A DNA stretch of 64,000 nucleotides from Paraburkholderia fungorum (GTDB taxonomy: Bacteria > Pseudomonadota > Gammaproteobacteria > Burkholderiales > Burkholderiaceae), in contig NZ_FNKP01000001.1 in NCBI RefSeq assembly GCF_900099835.1, forward strand, positions 3,162,001 through 3,226,000. The letters are read 5' to 3'. This document shows positions 17,797-28,001 of the stretch, in pieces. Positions within the stretch are counted from its first letter, which is position 1. Each line of letters opens with the position of its first letter. The notes under the pieces were generated by a model. That model was given only the letters and a program-made list of their open reading frames with translations, was not told the origin of the DNA and searched no databases. Made by a program: the position numbers and the translations under genes.

Positions 17797-17980
17797 AATT
17801 CTCGTCTGCCCGATCTGCAAGGGCCCGCTCAGCTACGACCGTTCCGCCCAGGAGCTGATCTGCAACGCCGACAAGCTCGCATATCCGATCCGCGACGGCA
17901 TTCCCGTCATGCTCGTCGACGAAGCGCGGCAGACTGTCGAAGGCACGCCGGTCGACCTGAATCCGGGCTCGGTGGCCTGA
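17777..17980 (+). CDS. Trm112 family protein (YcaR-like)
   Basis: This 67-residue protein has the Trm112 zinc-ribbon-like fold: CPICKGPL near the N-terminus and [11 protein letters not shown] in the second half. Its second cysteine pair is reduced to one ([12 protein letters not shown]), as in E. coli YcaR. Bacterial members are of uncertain function; eukaryotic and archaeal ones activate methyltransferases. It starts with GTG, chosen because GGAGA lies eight bases upstream and the conserved sequence begins there. The start overlaps lpxK by 20 bp. Confidence 0.9.
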   Translation: MDARLLEILVCPICKGPLSYDRSAQELICNADKLAYPIRDGIPVMLVDEARQTVEGTPVDLNPGSVA

Positions 17981-18199
17981 GCCGGTCGATACGCGAGGCG
18001 ATACGAAACGGCGTTCGCAGAAATGACGCGACGCCTCTTTCGCTTCGTTAAGCCGCGTGCGTTGATCCACCGTTCGTTTCTCCGTCGTTTGCTGTCGTAG
18101 CCGTACGCGCCCGCGCTGTCTGCCGGGTCGTTTGACACGGCTTCACCGCGATCCGTCTTTCCGCCGTTCTTCCCGATCACCTCCCTGCTCATCTCGCCG

Positions 18200-19003
18200 A
18201 TGACTCAAGCCAACTCCACCACCGCCCCCCCGTTCATCGCCGTCGTACCGGCCCGGCTCGCTTCGACGCGTCTGCCTAACAAGCCGCTCGCGGACCTTGG
18301 CGGCAAGCCGATGGTGGTGCGGGTCGCCGAACGCGCACGCGAATCGGGCGCACAGCAGGTGCTGGTCGCGTCCGACGCACAAGAAGTGCTCGACGCTGCC
18401 CGCGACCACGGCTTCGAAGCCGTGTTGACGCGCGCCGATCACCCGTCGGGCACCGACCGTCTCGCGGAAGTCGCCGCGCAGTTCGGCTGGAGCGACGACA
18501 CGATCGTCGTCAACGTGCAGGGCGACGAACCGCTGATCGACCCGGCCCTCGTATGCGGCGTGGCGTCGCACCTTGCAGCCAGCAGCGGTTGCGCGATCGC
18601 TACCGCCGCGCACCCGATCGTCGACCCCGCCGAAATCTTCAACCCGAATGTCGTCAAGGTCGTGCTGGACGCTCGCGGCGTAGCGCTGTATTTCTCGCGC
18701 GCGCCGATTCCCTGGGCTCGCGACGCTTATCAGCCGCACTGGCCCAATGTCGCGTCGATGCCCGCGCCGCCTGCTCCGGCGGTGGTTCACCGGCACATCG
18801 GGCTGTATGCGTATCGTGCGCAATTTCTGCGCACGTATCCCACTCTCGCGATCTCGCCGATCGAGCAGGTCGAAGCGCTCGAACAGTTGCGCGCGATGTG
18901 GCATGGCGAGCGAATTGCAGTGCTCGTCACCCAGGACGTGCCGCTGCCAGGCGTCGACACCCCCGCCGATCTCGCGCGCGTAAGGGCTTTATTCGGGTCT
19001 TGA
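18200..19003 (+). CDS. kdsB: 3-deoxy-manno-octulosonate cytidylyltransferase (CMP-Kdo synthetase)
   Basis: The 267-residue cytosolic enzyme activates Kdo with CTP for transfer to lipid [17 protein letters not shown] is the nucleotide-binding signature, NVQGDEPLI carries the metal-binding acidic residue, and the [12 protein letters not shown] segment is typical of KdsB. It lies 219 bp after trm112 in a lipid A/Kdo cluster. The ATG start fits family length. Confidence 0.95.
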   Translation: MTQANSTTAPPFIAVVPARLASTRLPNKPLADLGGKPMVVRVAERARESGAQQVLVASDAQEVLDAARDHGFEAVLTRADHPSGTDRLAEVAAQFGWSDDTIVVNVQGDEPLIDPALVCGVASHLAASSGCAIATAAHPIVDPAEIFNPNVVKVVLDARGVALYFSRAPIPWARDAYQPHWPNVASMPAPPAPAVVHRHIGLYAYRAQFLRTYPTLAISPIEQVEALEQLRAMWHGERIAVLVTQDVPLPGVDTPADLARVRALFGS

Positions 19004-19202
19004 CCGCAAAAACCCATGGCATAATCGGACGGTTGTGCGCGCCTCCTACAACAAGCGAGCGTCAGGGTTTGCCCCGGTCGCGCCGGTTTCCTCCTGCAGC
19101 GCCGTCGTGTTTCGACGTGCAGCGCGAGAGTCGAACGGCAGTCGATGCGGGTCCCTCGGCGAATCGCCGGATGGCTGCAGCGTCTTCAAAGAATTCACAT
19201 AG

Positions 19203-19883
<681 letters not shown>

Positions 19884-19902
19884 TCCCTCCGGTTTTGTTC
19901 GA

Positions 19903-19934
19903 CAAAAAAACCCGCCCATGCCGGCGGGTTTTTT
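19903..19934 (+). terminator. Rho-independent terminator after adk
   Basis: A stem of AAAACCCGCC with GGCGGGTTTT around a short loop is followed by seven T. It lies about 20 bp after the adk stop. Confidence 0.85.
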
Positions 19935-20148
19935 TATTGCCGCATGCGACAGGCGATGTATATGAAATGCGCGTGCCGCCATTTTTTGACGCCATAAGCT
20001 CAACTTTAATTAGACCTCCGTATCGGCAGCGCTCCGAATTCCGCGCTCCGATCGCTCGCTTTCTGCATCGCAACACAGCCGCTACAATCGACTATCGAAA
20101 AAATATTCGATCTGGCCACGACTGAACAACCGTAGCAAAGGAGAAGAG

Positions 20149-20907
20149 ATGGAGATTCGTGACAATGTGTTCCTGATCACCGGCGGTGCATCGGGTCTCG
20201 GCGCCGCCACAGCTCGCCTGTTCGTCGAGAACGGCGGCAAGGTGGTGCTGGCCGACCTGAATCAGGACGCCGGCGAGGCGCTCGCGAAGGAACTCGGTGG
20301 CGTGTTCGTCAAATGCGACGTGAGCCGCGAAGACGACGCGACCCAAGCCGTGGAAGCCGCCATCAAGCTCGGCACACTGCGCGGGCTGATCAATTGCGCG
20401 GGCATTGCGCCCGCGGTCAAGACGGTCGGCAAAGACGGCCCGCATCCGCTCGACTCGTTCGTGCGCACCATCTCGATCAATCTGATCGGCACCTTCAACA
20501 TGATCCGGCTCGCCGCCGCGGCCATGTCGAAGAACGAGCCGAATGCGAACGGCGAGCGCGGCGTGATCGTCAACACGGCGTCGGTGGCGGCCTATGACGG
20601 GCAGATCGGCCAGGCCGCCTACGCGGCATCCAAAGGCGGCGTGGTCGGCATGACGCTGCCGATTGCACGCGACCTTTCGCGCAACGCGATCCGCGTGATG
20701 ACGATTGCCCCTGGCATCTTCGAAACGCCGATGCTGCTCGGCATGCCGCAAGAAGTGCAGGACGCGCTCGGGGCAATGGTGCCGTTCCCGCCGCGCCTGG
20801 GCAAACCAGCCGAATACGCGATGCTGGCCAAGCAGATTTTCGACAACCCGATGCTGAACGGCGAAGTGATTCGTCTGGACGGGGCGATACGGATGCAGCC
20901 AAAGTAA
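20149..20907 (+). CDS. SDR-family 3-hydroxyacyl-CoA dehydrogenase-like (HSD17B10-type)
   Basis: The 252-residue short-chain dehydrogenase has the NAD-binding motif [18 protein letters not shown], the catalytic Ser in [12 protein letters not shown] and the Tyr/Lys in AAYAASKGG. The C-terminal [18 protein letters not shown] segment is characteristic of type 2 3-hydroxyacyl-CoA dehydrogenases acting on short or branched acyl-CoA in fatty-acid or isoleucine degradation. GGAG precedes the ATG. No beta-oxidation partner is adjacent. The substrate is inferred from family resemblance only. Confidence 0.85.
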   Translation: MEIRDNVFLITGGASGLGAATARLFVENGGKVVLADLNQDAGEALAKELGGVFVKCDVSREDDATQAVEAAIKLGTLRGLINCAGIAPAVKTVGKDGPHPLDSFVRTISINLIGTFNMIRLAAAAMSKNEPNANGERGVIVNTASVAAYDGQIGQAAYAASKGGVVGMTLPIARDLSRNAIRVMTIAPGIFETPMLLGMPQEVQDALGAMVPFPPRLGKPAEYAMLAKQIFDNPMLNGEVIRLDGAIRMQPK

Positions 20908-20948
20908 TTGCCGTGCCCGCTCAGCTCGGCTCATAACGCGCCAATGCA

Positions 20949-20986
20949 AAAACGCCTGCTCATGAATCGATCATGAGCAGGCGTTT
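20949..20986. terminator. Bidirectional hairpin terminator
   Basis: A 16-bp stem (AAACGCCTGCTCATGA and its complement) with a 5-base loop is flanked by A-rich and T-rich ends. It lies between the SDR gene and the convergent SirB1-family gene and can serve both. Confidence 0.75.
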
Positions 20987-21031
20987 CATTTTGGTGCGTA
21001 CGCGGCCTTGCGCGTCGAAAGCCTCGCGCGA

Positions 21032-21874
21032 CTAGTCGCGATCGTCCTGCTGGGTCCGCTGACGCAACTCGTGCAATTGCGACTCCACCACCATTGCGTC
21101 TTCCGCATCGGGGCGGTCGCCGAGATAGTTTTCGAGGTCTTCGAGCGCGGGCCGCAGATAATCGAGCCGCGCATACGCAAAACCACGATCGCGCACTTCT
21201 TCGATATTGTCGGGCAACAGAATCACCAGACGCTGCTGAACAGCCAGCAGGCGCTGCCACCGTTCAGTCTCGAGATAAGTCGCCTTGAGGTTGCCCAACA
21301 TCCGCGTGAGGATTTCGCGACTCGTGGCCGGTTGCAGCAGCATCCGCAGCGCCCTGCTCACCGACTCCCCCGCCGACGCCACATAAGGCTCCAGCATGTC
21401 GACCATCTCCGACTCGGACAGCGAATGACCGTTGATCGGGTCGAGCATCACGTCGCCGTCGGGCGTCGTGACGCGCAACAGGAAATGCCCGGGGAACGAG
21501 ACGCCGCGCACCGGAATGCCGATCTGCTCGGCCATCTCCAAGTACAACACCGCCAGCGAAATCGGAATGCCGCGACGACGCTTGAGCACGACATTCAGAT
21601 GACTGTTGTCGGGGTCGAAATAATCGTTGAGATTGCTGGCAAAACCCAGCTCGCGGAAGAAGAACCGGTTCAGAATGCCGATCTTTTGCCTAGGGTCGGC
21701 GTTCTCCGGGATGCGTCGCTGGAGGCGCAGCACGAGTTCGTCGATCTCGGCCAGCGTGGCTTGCAGATCGAGATCGGGATAAGCGTCCTGTGCGAGCGAA
21801 AGCGCCGCTTCGGTCAACGGCAGACTTTCGTCTTCGGCCACGAGCGTGCTGAAATAGTCGAGAACTCGCGTCAT
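21032..21874 (-). CDS. SirB1 family protein (transglutaminase-like fold with TPR segment)
   Basis: This 280-residue cytoplasmic protein matches the SirB1/YchA family: an N-terminal transglutaminase-like region (KRRRGIPISLAVLYLEMAEQ, GVSFPGHFLLRV, MLDPINGHSLS) followed by a helical TPR-like C-terminus (DNIEEVRDRGFAYARLDYLR). The biochemical role is not established. It starts 5 bp after the murJ stop and is almost certainly cotranscribed with murJ. ATG 21874 fits the family N-terminus. Confidence 0.85.
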   Translation of the reverse strand: MTRVLDYFSTLVAEDESLPLTEAALSLAQDAYPDLDLQATLAEIDELVLRLQRRIPENADPRQKIGILNRFFFRELGFASNLNDYFDPDNSHLNVVLKRRRGIPISLAVLYLEMAEQIGIPVRGVSFPGHFLLRVTTPDGDVMLDPINGHSLSESEMVDMLEPYVASAGESVSRALRMLLQPATSREILTRMLGNLKATYLETERWQRLLAVQQRLVILLPDNIEEVRDRGFAYARLDYLRPALEDLENYLGDRPDAEDAMVVESQLHELRQRTQQDDRD

Positions 21875-21879
21875 CGTGA

Positions 21880-23430
21880 TCACTTCACTCGCCTTTTGAA
21901 ATACGCGTACTTGAAGCCCATCAGCCAAAGCATACCGAAATATAGCGCGGCGAACAGCACGAGGCACGCGCCCAGCAGCACGATCCGGTTGAGCGGCTGA
22001 TCGTGCATGGCGATCCAGTCAAAACTGATTGCCAGCCACCTCATCACGCCCGCCAGCACCAGACAGGCGCCCAGCAACTGCACGAAGAATTTCAGCCAGC
22101 CATTCGACGGCATATAGATGCCGCGCTTGCGCAGACCGAGAAACAGCAGCAACGCGTTGACGCAAGCGCCGAGCCCGACGCTCAGCGTCAAGCCCGCGTG
22201 CGCGAACATCGGCACGAACGCGTAGTTGCTCAACTGCGTCACGATCAGCACGCCGATGCCGATCTTCACCGGCGTCTTGATGTCCTGCTTCGCGTAGAAG
22301 CCCGGCGCGAGAATCTTGATCAGGATCAGGCCGATCAGCCCGACGCCGTAGGCGGCCAGCGCGCGGCTCACCATCACGACCGAATGGCCGTCGAATTTGC
22401 CGTAGTGGAACAGCACGGCCGTCAGCGGCTCGGCAAAGAAGAACAGCGCGACCGCGCTCGGCGCGGCCAGCAGGAACGTCACCCGCAGCCCCCAGTCGAG
22501 CAGCGACGAATATTCGTGCGGATCGGCGTCGACGTGCGCCTTGGCCAGACTCGGCAGCAGGATCGTACCGAGCGCGACACCAAGCAGCGCGGTCGGGAAT
22601 TCCATCAGACGGTCGGCGTAGTTGATCCACGAGACCGCGCCGGGGCCGATGCGCGACGCGATATTCGTGTTGATGATCAGGCTGATCTGCGCAACCGACA
22701 CGGCGAACATGGCCGGCACCATCTTCGACAGCACCCGCTTGACGCCGCGATGCGCGAGCGCCCGCAAGGGATTCCAGCCGATGCGCGGCACCATGTCGAT
22801 CTTCTTCAGCCCCGGCAACTGCACCAGAAACTGCAACAGCCCGCCGACGATCACCGCCCACGCGAGCGCGTAGACCGGCGTTTGCAGACGCGGCGCGACG
22901 AACACCGCAGCGAGGATGAACGCCACGTTCAGCAGCACCGGCGCGAACGCGGGCAACGAGAAGCTCTTGTACGTATTCAGCACGCTCGACGCCAGCGACG
23001 TCAGCGAAATGAAAATGATGTACGGGAACATGATGCGCGTCATCGTGACGGCGAGCGCGTACGCGTGGCCTTCATGCGCGAGCCCCGAGGCCACGATGAA
23101 CACCACGCCGGACGCGCCCAGCACGCCGATCACCGACAGCACGGCCAGCGCCCAGGCCAGCACGGTCGAGGTGGCGTCGACGAGTGCCTTGGTGGCGTCA
23201 TGACCCTGCTGGTTCTTGAACTCGGCGAGGATCGGCACGAAGGCCTGCGAGAACGCGCCCTCGGCGGAAATACGGCGCAGCAGATTGGGAATACGGAAGG
23301 CGACGTAGAACGCGTCAGTAAATTGACTGGCGCCGAACGCACGAGCGATCAGCGTTTCGCGGGCCAGTCCGGTCACGCGCGACAGCAGCGTGAAGCCGCT
23401 GACCGTCAGCAAGGCTCGGAGTAGATTCAT
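21880..23430 (-). CDS. murJ: Lipid II flippase MurJ
   Basis: This 516-residue polytopic inner-membrane protein of the MVF/MOP superfamily flips lipid II to the periplasm for peptidoglycan synthesis. The start region SRVTGLARETLIARAFGAS and the FRIPNLLRRISAEGAFSQAF segment are MurJ hallmarks; about 14 membrane helices follow. ATG 23430 is chosen because the conserved N-terminus starts exactly there. A perfect TATAAT lies only nine bases before the ATG and no Shine-Dalgarno is present, which suggests a leaderless or nearly leaderless message. The downstream SirB1-family gene is in the same operon. Confidence 0.95.
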   Translation of the reverse strand: MNLLRALLTVSGFTLLSRVTGLARETLIARAFGASQFTDAFYVAFRIPNLLRRISAEGAFSQAFVPILAEFKNQQGHDATKALVDATSTVLAWALAVLSVIGVLGASGVVFIVASGLAHEGHAYALAVTMTRIMFPYIIFISLTSLASSVLNTYKSFSLPAFAPVLLNVAFILAAVFVAPRLQTPVYALAWAVIVGGLLQFLVQLPGLKKIDMVPRIGWNPLRALAHRGVKRVLSKMVPAMFAVSVAQISLIINTNIASRIGPGAVSWINYADRLMEFPTALLGVALGTILLPSLAKAHVDADPHEYSSLLDWGLRVTFLLAAPSAVALFFFAEPLTAVLFHYGKFDGHSVVMVSRALAAYGVGLIGLILIKILAPGFYAKQDIKTPVKIGIGVLIVTQLSNYAFVPMFAHAGLTLSVGLGACVNALLLFLGLRKRGIYMPSNGWLKFFVQLLGACLVLAGVMRWLAISFDWIAMHDQPLNRIVLLGACLVLFAALYFGMLWLMGFKYAYFKRRVK

Positions 23431-23439
23431 GGGGCGCTT

Positions 23440-23445
23440 ATTATA
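23440..23445 (-). promoter_or_regulatory. -10 element for murJ
   Basis: TATAAT on the minus strand ends nine bases before the murJ ATG. No good -35 element is seen at 16-18 bp. Transcription from here would start within about three bases of the start codon. Confidence 0.45.
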
Positions 23446-23696
23446 CGGGTGCCGCAAGTGCGGACGACGAGCCGGGACGCGATTCGGACCGATTTGCTGC
23501 ACAGACGTTCGATTGGATTTACGGTCTACGCCGTTTTTCGCGGCTTTTCGGGGATTGCCTCGGCAAGCGTACCAACCCAACCAGTGCTTGGGGGCATGAT
23601 CAGCGCCTCGCCCGCACCACAGCGGCTCCCCACTCCTCTTGCACGTCGCTGGACCTCGCGCTACACGGGCGACGGAGCGGTCATCAAGCTTTCCCG

Positions 23697-23726
23697 TTGC
23701 CACGTGCCTGATTTTGTTGCTATAAT
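23697..23726 (+). promoter_or_regulatory. Sigma-70 promoter of rpsT
   Basis: TTGCCA (23697-23702), an 18-base spacer and a perfect TATAAT (23721-23726) form a strong promoter. It implies a leader of nearly 250 nt before the rpsT ATG, long enough for feedback control by S20. Confidence 0.65.
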
Positions 23727-23979
23727 CGTCGGCTTCGAAGAGCTCGCTCAATTTTCGGGCGGTGTTTTATGACATCGCGGACACCGCGGGTTGGCACCAC
23801 GCCCCCCGCTAAATACCGTCCGGCACCAAGAAAATCCGAGCCCGCCTTCGCGTAGTTCGATCGATTTTTCGACACTTTTTGCGCTCTTGGGCAATCGCTT
23901 CCAAGAGTTCGGATCTAAAAGCAGCACCTCACCACTTGAAGGTCAGGTACTGGAAACAGGAACAGGATAAGGAACCGTC

Positions 23980-24258
23980 ATGGCAAACTCCGCACAAGCA
24001 CGCAAGCGCGCCCGCCAGGCCGCCAAGGCAAACTCGCACAACTCGGCACTGCGCTCGAAGTTCCGCACGGCTATCAAGGCTGTTCGCAAGGCGATCGACG
24101 CCGGCGACAAGGCTAAGGCCGCTGAAATCTTCCAGGCATCGTCGAAGACCATCGACATCATTGCCGACAAGAACATCGTTCACAAGAACAAGGCAGCTCG
24201 CCATAAGAGCCGCCTCGCTGCAGCCATCAAGGGTCTGCAAGCGGCCGCAGCTCAGTAA
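23980..24258 (+). CDS. rpsT: 30S ribosomal protein S20
   Basis: The 92-residue basic protein binds 16S rRNA in the small subunit. The N-terminus [21 protein letters not shown] and the helical Ala/Lys-rich body are diagnostic. AAGGA lies seven bases upstream of the ATG. It is a single-gene unit with a strong promoter and its own terminator. Confidence 0.97.
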   Translation: MANSAQARKRARQAAKANSHNSALRSKFRTAIKAVRKAIDAGDKAKAAEIFQASSKTIDIIADKNIVHKNKAARHKSRLAAAIKGLQAAAAQ

Positions 24259-24308
24259 TTCCGGTCGGCCCGCTTCGGTGGGCTAACTCCTGTTTCCGCT
24301 GCACAGAA

Positions 24309-24333
24309 AGGCCCGCCTCGGCGGGCTTTTTTG
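24309..24333 (+). terminator. Rho-independent terminator after rpsT
   Basis: A stem GCCCGCC / GGCGGGC with a two-base loop is followed by six T, about 50 bp after the rpsT stop. Confidence 0.8.
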
Positions 24334-24417
24334 CTTGGGACTTTGCGCCCGCCTGGTCCACGAGACCAGCGGATTGCGGCTCAACAGACCGCCCGCCTGG
24401 AGCCCTCGCTCCGGGCA

Positions 24418-24446
24418 CAAAAAAACCCGCTTCTGGCGGGTTTTTG
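24418..24446 (-). terminator. Hairpin terminator serving the DUF3579 gene
   Basis: AAAAACCCGC, a short loop and GCGGGTTTTT form a stem flanked by A and T runs. It lies about 30 bp past the stop of the minus-strand DUF3579 gene and can act in either direction. Confidence 0.7.
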
Positions 24447-24476
24447 CTTTTACAGATCCAACCGGGCGGACCCGGT

Positions 24477-24818
24477 TTAGATCACATGCCTCTTTTCCCG
24501 CGGCGCGACGTGCTCGAGCTCCAGCTCACACGCCTCGGTTACGACGAGGTCGTTGTCCTTTGCAAAATTGAGGACGAAATCGAAAGCCATGGGCTCGATG
24601 TCGCGCAGGCGCGAATCGAGGATCACACACTTCAGGTCGCCGATCATGGTGGGCCGCACGTACAACGAATACTGCATGTAGGCGTTCGGCCCCTTTCTCG
24701 CACCGGGACCAAAACACGCCATCACGCCCGCGAGCCGCTCCGACCAGTCGCTCGGCCGAAACTTTTTTCCTTTCGACGTGATGCCCTGAATGAAATATTC
24801 GGTTGGTGCTTCGGCCAT
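24477..24818 (-). CDS. DUF3579 family protein
   Basis: The 113-residue soluble protein matches the betaproteobacterial DUF3579 family (YFIQGITSKGKKFRPSDWSERL, MACFGP, YSLYVRPTMIGDLKCVILD). No catalytic motif is evident. ATG 24818 is used because the conserved sequence starts there; an upstream in-frame start adds 17 unconserved residues. It is flanked by rpsT and argF and is probably monocistronic, with a TATAAT box about 240 bp upstream. Function is unknown. Confidence 0.82.
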   Translation of the reverse strand: MAEAPTEYFIQGITSKGKKFRPSDWSERLAGVMACFGPGARKGPNAYMQYSLYVRPTMIGDLKCVILDSRLRDIEPMAFDFVLNFAKDNDLVVTEACELELEHVAPREKRHVI

Positions 24819-25254
24819 GTAGGAATACCTGTGTGACTGCCCAGCGGATGACGGCAAAGCCGGCGGCAAGCCGGTTCAACTGCCTGAACTCGCCGCATAC
24901 GCCACGATGGCGAATCGTGCCGCCAGAAACCGCCCGAGGCCAGCGGAACGCCGCCCCGGCGTTTGTCATGACGGCGCACCGCGAGCAGACTTTCCGAACC
25001 GCGCGAGCCGTGTCCCGCAAGCAAAATAGCTGCCTGCCGGGCTTTGAGATAACCGGCAGATTATAGCGCAGCGGACCCTTTTCCGCAGCGCACACAAGCC
25101 CCGGCCGACACACTTCCGAGGCTTTCACCCTGCTTACCCGGCCTTTTGGCCGACTCGTCAAACGGGGCAAAATCCTTTATGCTGCATTGAGTTACCACAA
25201 ACGACGGCGGCGCCGTCCGGCAATCCTGCCGGGTGAGACCGCCGTATTTGTTTC
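24819..25254. other. 436-bp divergent region between DUF3579 gene and argF
   Basis: No gene is seen. On the minus strand a perfect TATAAT (25065-25060) could serve the DUF3579 gene with a leader of about 240 nt, though its -35 is weak. On the plus strand TCGTCA (25155-25160), 17 bases, TATGCT (25178-25183) is a modest candidate argF promoter. Confidence 0.4.
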
Positions 25255-26184
25255 ATGACCGCCAAGAAAATTCGCCACTATCTGCAGTTCAAGGATTTCT
25301 CGCTGGAAGACTACGAATACGTGCTGGAACGAGCACGCATTCTCAAGCGCAAGTTTAAAAACTACGAGACCTACCACCCGCTGCACGACCGCACGCTGGC
25401 GATGATCTTCGAGAAAAATTCGACTCGCACGCGCCTGTCGTTCGAAGCCGGCATCTTCCAGCTCGGCGGTCACGCCGTCTTCATGAGCACGCGCGACACG
25501 CAACTCGGCCGCGGCGAACCGATCGAAGACGCTGCGCAAGTCATTTCGCGCATGGTCGACATCATCATGATCCGCACGTATGGGCAGGACATCATCGAGC
25601 GCTTCGCCGAGAACTCGCGCGTGCCGGTCATTAACGGGCTGACCAACGAATATCATCCCTGCCAGGTGCTCGCGGACATCTTCACGTTCTTCGAACATCG
25701 CGGCCCGATTCGCGGCAAAACGGTCGCGTGGGTCGGCGACGCCAACAACATGCTGTACACGTGGATCGAAGCTGCGCAAATTCTCGGCTTCAAACTGCGC
25801 CTGTCCACGCCCCCGGGCTACAAGCTCGACCGCGCGATGGTCGCCGCCGAAAGCGCGCCGTTCTACGAAGAGTTCGACGATCCGAACGAGGCCTGCGCGG
25901 GCGCCGACCTCGTCACGACGGACGTCTGGACCAGCATGGGCTTCGAAGCCGAAAACGAAGCACGCAAGAAAGCCTTCGCCGACTGGTGCGTCGACGCCGA
26001 CATGATGGCGCGTGCCAATTCCGACGCGCTCTTCATGCACTGCCTGCCCGCCCATCGCGGCGAGGAAGTCAGCGCTGAAGTGATCGACGGTCCGCAGAGC
26101 GTCGTGTGGGACGAAGCGGAAAACCGTCTGCACGTGCAAAAGGCGTTGTTGGAATTCCTGCTGCTCGGCAAGCTGAATCACTGA
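25255..26184 (+). CDS. argF: Ornithine carbamoyltransferase (anabolic)
   Basis: The 309-residue enzyme makes citrulline from ornithine and carbamoyl phosphate. STRTR (56-60) binds carbamoyl phosphate, HPCQ is conserved, and FMHCLPAHRGEEV carries the ornithine-binding Cys. argG lies 234 bp downstream on the same strand, so two consecutive arginine-pathway steps are adjacent. No Shine-Dalgarno stronger than a weak G-rich stretch is seen before the ATG. Confidence 0.96.
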   Translation: MTAKKIRHYLQFKDFSLEDYEYVLERARILKRKFKNYETYHPLHDRTLAMIFEKNSTRTRLSFEAGIFQLGGHAVFMSTRDTQLGRGEPIEDAAQVISRMVDIIMIRTYGQDIIERFAENSRVPVINGLTNEYHPCQVLADIFTFFEHRGPIRGKTVAWVGDANNMLYTWIEAAQILGFKLRLSTPPGYKLDRAMVAAESAPFYEEFDDPNEACAGADLVTTDVWTSMGFEAENEARKKAFADWCVDADMMARANSDALFMHCLPAHRGEEVSAEVIDGPQSVVWDEAENRLHVQKALLEFLLLGKLNH

Positions 26185-26418
26185 GCGAGCCCTTCCAGCA
26201 CCTGCGTGAAGCGCGACGGGGCCTTGGTTACGAGGCAAGCATCCACGTCAGCGCCATGCAGCGAGCCGGAGTCCACGGTTGCCAGTGAACCCGGCTTGCA
26301 TCACCGCACTGTCCCAAAAACGCGGGCACCCGGCGGTTTAGTGTCAAAATAGCGTTTTTCCGCGCTCCGGACCCGCCGGTGCGCCTGTTTTCCCGCTTTT
26401 TCCAGCTACGAGTTCACC

Positions 26419-27645
26419 ATGAGCGATATCAAGAAAGTCGTGCTCGCCTATTCGGGCGGCCTCGACACCTCCGTCATCCTGAAGTGGTTGCAGGACAACT
26501 ACGACGCCGAAGTCGTCACGTTCACGGCCGACATCGGCCAGGGCGAAGAGCTGGAGCCGGCGCGCAAGAAAGCCCTGCAACTCGGCATCAAGCAGGAAAA
26601 CATTTTCATCGAAGACCTGCGCGAAGAATTCGTGCGCGACTACGTGTTCCCGATGTTCCGCGCGAACACGATTTACGAAGGCGAATACCTGCTGGGCACG
26701 TCGATCGCGCGTCCGCTGATCGCGAAGCGCCAGATCGAAATCGCCCGCGCAACCGGCGCGCAAGCGGTGTCGCACGGCGCAACCGGCAAGGGTAACGACC
26801 AGGTTCGCTTCGAACTCGGCTACTACGCGCTGGAACCCGGCATCAAGGTGATCGCACCGTGGCGCGAATGGGACCTGCTGTCGCGCGAAAAACTGCTCGC
26901 GTACGCAGAAAAGGCCGGCATTCCTATCGAAATGAAGCACAAGCAAGGCGGCGCGCCGTATTCGATGGACGCGAACCTGCTACACATCTCGTTCGAAGGC
27001 CGTCACCTGGAAGACCCGAAGGCCGAGGCCGAAGCCGATATGTGGCGTTGGACCGTGTCGCCGGAACAGGCGCCGGACCAGGCCGAATACCTCGACATCG
27101 AGTACGAACACGGCGACCCGGTTGCGATCAACGGCAAGCGTCTGTCGGCGGCTGAAATGCTGACCGAACTGAACCGTTTGGGCGGCAAGCACGGCATTGG
27201 CCGTCTGGATCTGGTCGAAAACCGTTACGTCGGCATGAAGTCGCGTGGCTGCTATGAAACGCCGGGCGGCACGATCATGCTGAAGGCGCACCGCGGCATC
27301 GAGTCGATCACGCTCGACCGTGAAGTGGCTCACCTGAAGGACGACCTGATGGCCCGCTACGCGTCGCTGATTTACAACGGCTACTGGTGGAGCCCGGAGC
27401 GTCGCGCGATTCAGGTGCTGATCGACCACACGCAAGAAAAGGTCAACGGCTGGGTGCGTGTGAAGCTGTACAAGGGCAGCGTGTCGGTCGTGGCGCGTGA
27501 TTCGAAGGAAACGCTGTTCGACAAGACGATCGCTACGTTCGACGACGACGGCGGCGCTTACAACCAGGCTGACGCTGGCGGGTTCATCAAGCTGAACGCG
27601 CTGCGTATGCGGATTGCTGAGAACGCACGCCGTCAGCGTGACTAA
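26419..27645 (+). CDS. argG: Argininosuccinate synthase
   Basis: The 408-residue enzyme joins citrulline and aspartate with ATP cleavage. The PP-loop AYSGGLDTS is at 9-17, and [19 protein letters not shown] and EGRHLEDP are typical of the type 1 enzyme. It follows argF and is closed by a very strong terminator. Confidence 0.97.
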   Translation: MSDIKKVVLAYSGGLDTSVILKWLQDNYDAEVVTFTADIGQGEELEPARKKALQLGIKQENIFIEDLREEFVRDYVFPMFRANTIYEGEYLLGTSIARPLIAKRQIEIARATGAQAVSHGATGKGNDQVRFELGYYALEPGIKVIAPWREWDLLSREKLLAYAEKAGIPIEMKHKQGGAPYSMDANLLHISFEGRHLEDPKAEAEADMWRWTVSPEQAPDQAEYLDIEYEHGDPVAINGKRLSAAEMLTELNRLGGKHGIGRLDLVENRYVGMKSRGCYETPGGTIMLKAHRGIESITLDREVAHLKDDLMARYASLIYNGYWWSPERRAIQVLIDHTQEKVNGWVRVKLYKGSVSVVARDSKETLFDKTIATFDDDGGAYNQADAGGFIKLNALRMRIAENARRQRD

Positions 27646-28001
27646 AGAAGTTGGTTTGAGATTGGGCTAACTTTGCGCGGCTGATCTCGAACGACAACGT
27701 GAAAAAGGCGCCGGGAGGAAACTCCCGGCGCCTTTTTCATTGCCGGCGCACAAATGTCTGCTCAGGAGCGGGCGGCTGCATGCCGATGCAGGAGCGCTGA
27801 GTCAGCATGCTCCCGTTGTTAGCGACAACAAGGATCAGAACGACCACTGGGCGTCGCAGCGCCCGTTGGCACCGATTTCGTGCCTCTTGTATTCGGAACG
27901 CACATCACGGCGTCACCAGGCGAGATGCGGAAGGAAGTTGACACCCAAGCTCGAAGCCCCGCACGCGCCGCCGGTTCATTCCACGCCGCCCGCGCTGCAA
28001 C
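27646..28001. other. 356-bp convergent intergenic region after argG
   Basis: Apart from the argG terminator nothing is recognised. The open frames in this stretch lack protein character. Confidence 0.5.
27702..27737 (+). terminator. Rho-independent terminator after argG
   Basis: A 16-bp perfect stem (AAAAAGGCGCCGGGAG with its complement) closed by a GAAA loop ends in five T. It is one of the strongest terminators in the window. Confidence 0.9.

Larger units (their letters stand above)
23431..23979. other. 549-bp divergent region between murJ and rpsT
   Basis: The region holds the murJ -10 element at one end and the rpsT promoter near 23700. The interval from about 23733 to 23979 would be a long rpsT leader. 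No additional coding frame is supported. Confidence 0.55.

Noticed and set aside
19000..19025. Strong adk promoter (TTGACC and CATAAT)
   Set aside because: The spacing is only 14 bp, too short for a normal sigma-70 promoter.
22003..23424. 473-residue open frame on the plus strand
   Set aside because: It lies wholly antisense to murJ and has no protein-like composition.
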